In this document: piece by piece, positions 5,183 to 6,957 of the stretch
Layout: each line of letters opens with the position of its first letter
Numbering within the stretch: position 1 is the first letter of the stretch
Assembly (NCBI GenBank): GCA_002293345.1
Contig: DBDB01000093.1
Span: 1-6,957, forward strand
Direction: 5' to 3'
Source: Alistipes sp. UBA943
Lineage (GTDB): Bacteria; Bacteroidota; Bacteroidia; Bacteroidales; Rikenellaceae
Length of the DNA stretch: 6,957 nucleotides
Translations under genes and position numbers: made by a program
Notes under the pieces: generated by a model
The model's input: the letters and a program-made list of their open reading frames with translations, nothing else
The model's database searches: none
Told to the model about the DNA's origin: nothing

Positions 5183-6322
5183 CTATCGTTTTCTGACGCG
5201 AAATACCTCCTCGACACGGTCGCACATAGATTCCCACGAGAAGCGTTTTTTCTCAGCACCGAGACCTGCACGGAAGGTATCGAGGAGTTCTGTGTGTTGG
5301 ATTTTTTCGAGCGCATGGGTGAGACTCGCGACGGTAGGTTCACACACAATACCGGTCCGTCCGTCGATAACGACTTCGGGAAGCCCACCGACATTGGTAG
5401 CGATCATCGGCAGGTCGAAATGGTACGCGATCTGAGTCACGCCGCTCTGCGTGGCACTCCGGTACGGCAGCACGAGAAAATCAGCGGCACAGAAATAGTT
5501 CGGCACCTCGGCATCGGGAATGAAGCGGTCGTGTATCGTCACGTCATCCGCAATCCCCAGACGTTCAATTTGTTGTAGATAGGGATCCTTGGGGGTGTAG
5601 AATTCACCTGCGATGAGTAGTTTGAGGTTTGTCGGGTTCCGTTTTTTCAGCTTGGCAAACGCATCGAGCAACAAATCGAGTCCCTTATAGTCACGTACGA
5701 GTCCGAAAAACAGGGCATATCGACACGTGGGATCGAGCCCCTGATTACGGCATGCGGTATCTCTATCGACACGCTCCCCGAAGTGATCAAACAATGGATG
5801 GGGCGCGAACAGGGCGGGGTTGTCGGTGTATGCACGCAACTCACGTCCCACTTGTTCGGACATGTAGATGAACCCGTCCATGGCACGCAAAAAGTAACGG
5901 TTCAAGGGCCTGTCGAACCGGTGATGTTCATGCGGTTCAATGTTATCGAGCTGGCAGATGAAGCGTGGTTTTTTCTTGCGCAGAAGGCGTGCAATGGTGC
6001 CGAAACAGGGAGCCAAAAACGGAGTCCAATATTTGAGCAATACCATATCGGCCCCTTCGCGACGCAACTTACGCGCCACACGCCACCAGTTCAACGGGTT
6101 GATGGTATTGATCTCGCGTCGTATCCGCAACCCCGGCGGCGCGGACACAGACGGTTCCACCGTCTGGCTCTTTCCCGGAAAGAGCCAGGTCGGATATTGG
6201 ACCTTAAAGGTCCATATCTCGATCTCGTGTCCGCGCCGCCGGAACTCGCCTGCCATTCGCTGTATGATGGACGCCAGACCTCCCCGATAGGGATGCGCGG
6301 GACCCATAAGGATGATTTTCAT
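5183..6322 (-). CDS. GT4-family glycosyltransferase (group 1)
   Basis: This 379-residue GT-B fold enzyme probably transfers a sugar from a nucleotide-sugar donor during capsule, LPS O-antigen or other envelope glycan synthesis; donor and acceptor cannot be told. The N-terminal domain begins MKIILMGPAHPYRGGLA, with the Gly-rich loop at 8-17, followed by FKVQYPTWLFPGKSQ (39-53), a motif I recall from related bacterial transferases. The C-terminal domain has FFGLVRDYKGLDLLLDAF (205-222), LPYRSATQSGV (285-295) and NVGGLPEVV (310-318). The EX7E positions read Q292 and Q297-IAY rather than Glu, a variant present in part of the family, while E316 is kept. The frame is open 27 codons further upstream to 6403, but that extension is unlike any transferase and runs through the divergent promoter, so the ATG at 6320-6322 is chosen. 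Codons about 27-63 lie in a large nested inverted repeat. Confidence 0.9.
   Translation of the reverse strand: MKIILMGPAHPYRGGLASIIQRMAGEFRRRGHEIEIWTFKVQYPTWLFPGKSQTVEPSVSAPPGLRIRREINTINPLNWWRVARKLRREGADMVLLKYWTPFLAPCFGTIARLLRKKKPRFICQLDNIEPHEHHRFDRPLNRYFLRAMDGFIYMSEQVGRELRAYTDNPALFAPHPLFDHFGERVDRDTACRNQGLDPTCRYALFFGLVRDYKGLDLLLDAFAKLKKRNPTNLKLLIAGEFYTPKDPYLQQIERLGIADDVTIHDRFIPDAEVPNYFCAADFLVLPYRSATQSGVTQIAYHFDLPMIATNVGGLPEVVIDGRTGIVCEPTVASLTHALEKIQHTELLDTFRAGLGAEKKRFSWESMCDRVEEVFRVRKR
6133..6242. repeat. Nested palindromic structure inside the glycosyltransferase gene
   Basis: Outer arms 6133-6148 and 6227-6242 are perfectly complementary over 16 bp (CCGGCGGCGCGGACAC against GTGTCCGCGCCGCCGG). 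Enclosed are three hairpins: CAGACGG/CCGTCTG (6148-6154/6160-6166); CTGGCTCTTTCC/GGAAAGAGCCAG (6164-6175/6177-6188, 12 bp around one central base); and GGACCTT/AAGGTCC (6199-6205/6207-6213), extended by GATA/TATC across a one-base bulge (6193-6196/6215-6218). The first two inner hairpins share three bases. The arrangement is a four-stem cloverleaf-like layout, formed by either DNA strand or by the mRNA. The sequence also encodes normal family residues (RRRGHEIEIWTF...SVSAPPG). Confidence 0.9.
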
Positions 6323-6326
6323 ACGG

Positions 6327-6334
6327 CTAAGATA
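6327..6334 (-). promoter_or_regulatory. Putative -7 element for the glycosyltransferase (TATCTTAG on the minus strand)
   Basis: On the minus strand TATCTTAG differs from TAnnTTTG at one base and ends 4 nt before the chosen ATG. If used, it would give a leaderless mRNA, as for nusB. It lies in an AT-rich stretch (6328-6370) that also carries the divergent promoter of the small RNA. No -33 TTTG box is seen. Confidence 0.35.
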
Positions 6335-6367
6335 TATTTTAAAATTCAGAATTTCTTCTTTTTTTCT

Positions 6368-6375
6368 TATCTTTG
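6368..6375 (+). promoter_or_regulatory. -7 promoter element for the structured small RNA (TATCTTTG)
   Basis: TATCTTTG is an exact match to the Bacteroidota -7 consensus and predicts transcription starting near 6379-6382, just before the first paired bases of the RNA. It is identical to the nusB element. The -33 region is AT-rich with no clear TTTG. Confidence 0.6.
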
Positions 6376-6379
6376 CCAT

Positions 6380-6520
6380 CAAATACAGCCTAAACACCGT
6401 CAAACTACGACCTTGATAATTTAGGCTTTCTCTCCTGAGCGCGCTTGGCGTGCGTTTACCTTGTGGAGAGAAAGGATGTCGTAGTCCTGACGGTGTGCAT
6501 CGTAGATGCGCGCCTTTTTT
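6380..6520 (+). ncRNA. Structured small RNA with a 6S RNA-like fold
   Basis: About 140 nt between a consensus promoter and an intrinsic terminator form one long interrupted hairpin. The closing stem is 6394-6402 with 6488-6496 (9 bp), then, across a small internal loop, ACTACGAC/GTCGTAGT (6404-6411/6478-6485, 8 bp). An asymmetric central bubble follows (6412-6425 against 6475-6477). Next is CTTTCTCTCC/GGAGAGAAAG (6426-6435/6465-6474, 10 bp), and an apical hairpin around 6438-6456. A closing stem, an open central bubble and a long apical arm are the 6S RNA layout; 6S RNA mimics an open promoter and binds RNA polymerase holoenzyme. It is shorter than the roughly 180 nt of well-known 6S RNAs, and I cannot confirm conserved sequence positions. 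A cis-acting leader of the 6566 gene is the alternative. Structure confidence is high; the 6S identity is moderate. Confidence 0.65.
6492..6520 (+). terminator. Intrinsic terminator of the small RNA
   Basis: GGTGTGCATC (6492-6501) pairs with GATGCGCGCC (6505-6514), with two G-U pairs and a GTA loop, followed immediately by TTTTTT (6515-6520). Bases 6492-6496 are also the 3' end of the closing stem, so terminator and closing stem compete for five bases. Confidence 0.8.
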
Positions 6521-6565
6521 ATGCGGTTAGGTGGAAAAAATGTAAAATTTTAAAACTTAATCGTT

Positions 6566-6844
6566 ATGAGAGAAAAAGTAAAGCGTCAAGTGGACATGAT
6601 CACCGGAAGATGGGAAATCGTCGAGGTGCACACGTTACGCGATGGCGTGTGGACACCCTACACGGAGCAAATCGGGCAGAATATTTCGGGTTTTTCGTTG
6701 GCCCGGCTGATCGTTCAAAATCCCGAAACGTCGCATGTCGAAACGGTCGATGACAATCCGAACGAGATCCTGTTTTACGACATGGCTTTCGATGAATCCA
6801 TCGGACAACCCCTCCACCGAAGGGGCAGGTTTAGGAGGGTGTAG
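6566..6844 (+). CDS. Small hypothetical protein, possibly truncated at its C-terminus
   Basis: This 92-residue soluble-looking protein has no signal peptide and no membrane segment. The start MREKVKRQVDMITGRWEIVEV follows an AT-rich leader (AAAATTTTAAAACTTAATCGTT), as is common before Bacteroidota start codons. The GRWEIVEVHTLRDGVW stretch (residues 14-29) resembles the first strand of lipocalin-like domains, but the resemblance is weak and I do not assign a family. From about residue 80 (QPLHRRGRFRRV) the reading frame runs through a CCCCT/AGGGG repeat-like element and stops at 6842-6844. The original C-terminus may therefore have been replaced by a repeat, leaving a shortened or decayed gene. 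No clear promoter is seen between the terminator at 6520 and the ATG, so expression may depend on read-through from the small RNA promoter. Confidence 0.55.
   Translation: MREKVKRQVDMITGRWEIVEVHTLRDGVWTPYTEQIGQNISGFSLARLIVQNPETSHVETVDDNPNEILFYDMAFDESIGQPLHRRGRFRRV
6809..6842. repeat. G/C-rich CCCCT..AGGGG repeat-like element at the end of the 6566 gene
   Basis: CCCCT (6809-6813) pairs with AGGGG (6821-6825), and is followed by CAGG, TTTAGGAGGG and TGTAG. The block order matches the element at 3845-3880. It supplies the last dozen codons and the stop of the upstream short gene. Confidence 0.4.
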
Positions 6845-6957
6845 GCGCGGACCGCACCTTGTCCCGCCCAACTTCCGCCAAGCCGAGAGCAGAGGCTGCT
6901 TGCAGACTATGCCGAGGGTAGAAGTCGAACCCCAGTGTCCCGCCCTACATTAGATCT
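6845..6957. other. Gene-free tail with short direct repeats, to the window edge
   Basis: I see no gene in these 113 bases. TGTCCCGCCC occurs at 6860-6869 and 6936-6945 (76 bp apart), and GCCGAG followed by a similar A/G-rich string occurs near 6882 and 6911. The region may be the start of a larger intergenic repeat that continues beyond the window. Confidence 0.4.

Noticed and set aside
5171..5205. CGCGAAATA direct repeat at the yajC end (5171-5179 and 5197-5205)
   Set aside because: Nine bases, two copies, both within coding sequence; no other sign of an element or attachment site.
5783..6424. Long plus-strand open frame (213 codons) opposite the glycosyltransferase
   Set aside because: It is antisense to a clearly recognisable coding sequence, runs through the small RNA promoter, and its translation shows no family features.
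6380..6520. Signal recognition particle RNA, tmRNA or RNase P RNA as the identity of the structured RNA
   Set aside because: There is no GGAA-type apical loop with the SRP internal loops, no tRNA-like end or tag frame, and no RNase P core sequences.
6445..6753. Plus-strand frame of 102 codons starting inside the small RNA
   Set aside because: It crosses the RNA helices and the terminator and overlaps the better-supported frame at 6566, which has a typical start context.

Overview
The window looks like chromosomal DNA of a member of the Bacteroidota, probably order Bacteroidales. The evidence is: a NusB of about 294 residues with the long N-terminal half typical of that phylum; short AT-rich start regions without Shine-Dalgarno sequences; and repeated -7 promoter motifs of the form TATCTTNG, close to the Bacteroidota consensus TAnnTTTG. 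The coding DNA is moderately GC-rich, which would suit an Alistipes-like (Rikenellaceae) genome, but that genus-level guess is inference only.

Layout, left to right. Positions 3-1031 hold the 3' part of an outer-membrane beta-barrel protein gene. It is tightly followed by a CD225/dispanin membrane protein (1034-1378) and a DUF2752 membrane protein (1378-1755). All three point forward, are spaced +2 and overlapped by 1 nt, and look like one operon. Glutaminyl-tRNA synthetase (glnS, 1788-3497) follows from its own promoter. A roughly 500-base gene-free stretch (3498-3993) is packed with perfect short inverted repeats. It ends in a promoter placed so close to nusB (3994-4878) that the mRNA should be leaderless or nearly so. 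yajC (4875-5180) overlaps nusB by 4 nt. A GT4-type glycosyltransferase (5183-6322, minus strand) converges on yajC with only 2 bp between the stop codons. Divergent from it lies a well-supported structured small RNA (about 6380-6520) with its own promoter and intrinsic terminator, folding like a 6S RNA. A short hypothetical gene (6566-6844) and a repeat-like G/C-rich tail end the window.

How the parts fit: the protein genes are mostly core functions (translation, rRNA transcription antitermination, Sec translocon accessory, envelope glycan synthesis) plus an envelope/membrane operon of unknown role. The most unusual signals are RNA- or DNA-structural. (1) A nested palindromic structure of 110 bp, with a perfect 16-bp outer stem and three inner hairpins, lies inside the 5' coding region of the glycosyltransferase. 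(2) The 6S-like RNA has a mutually exclusive alternative fold. (3) A hairpin island lies upstream of nusB. (4) A family of CCCCT/AGGGG repeat-like elements appears between genes and at the end of a short gene, and perhaps within the N-terminal extension of glnS.
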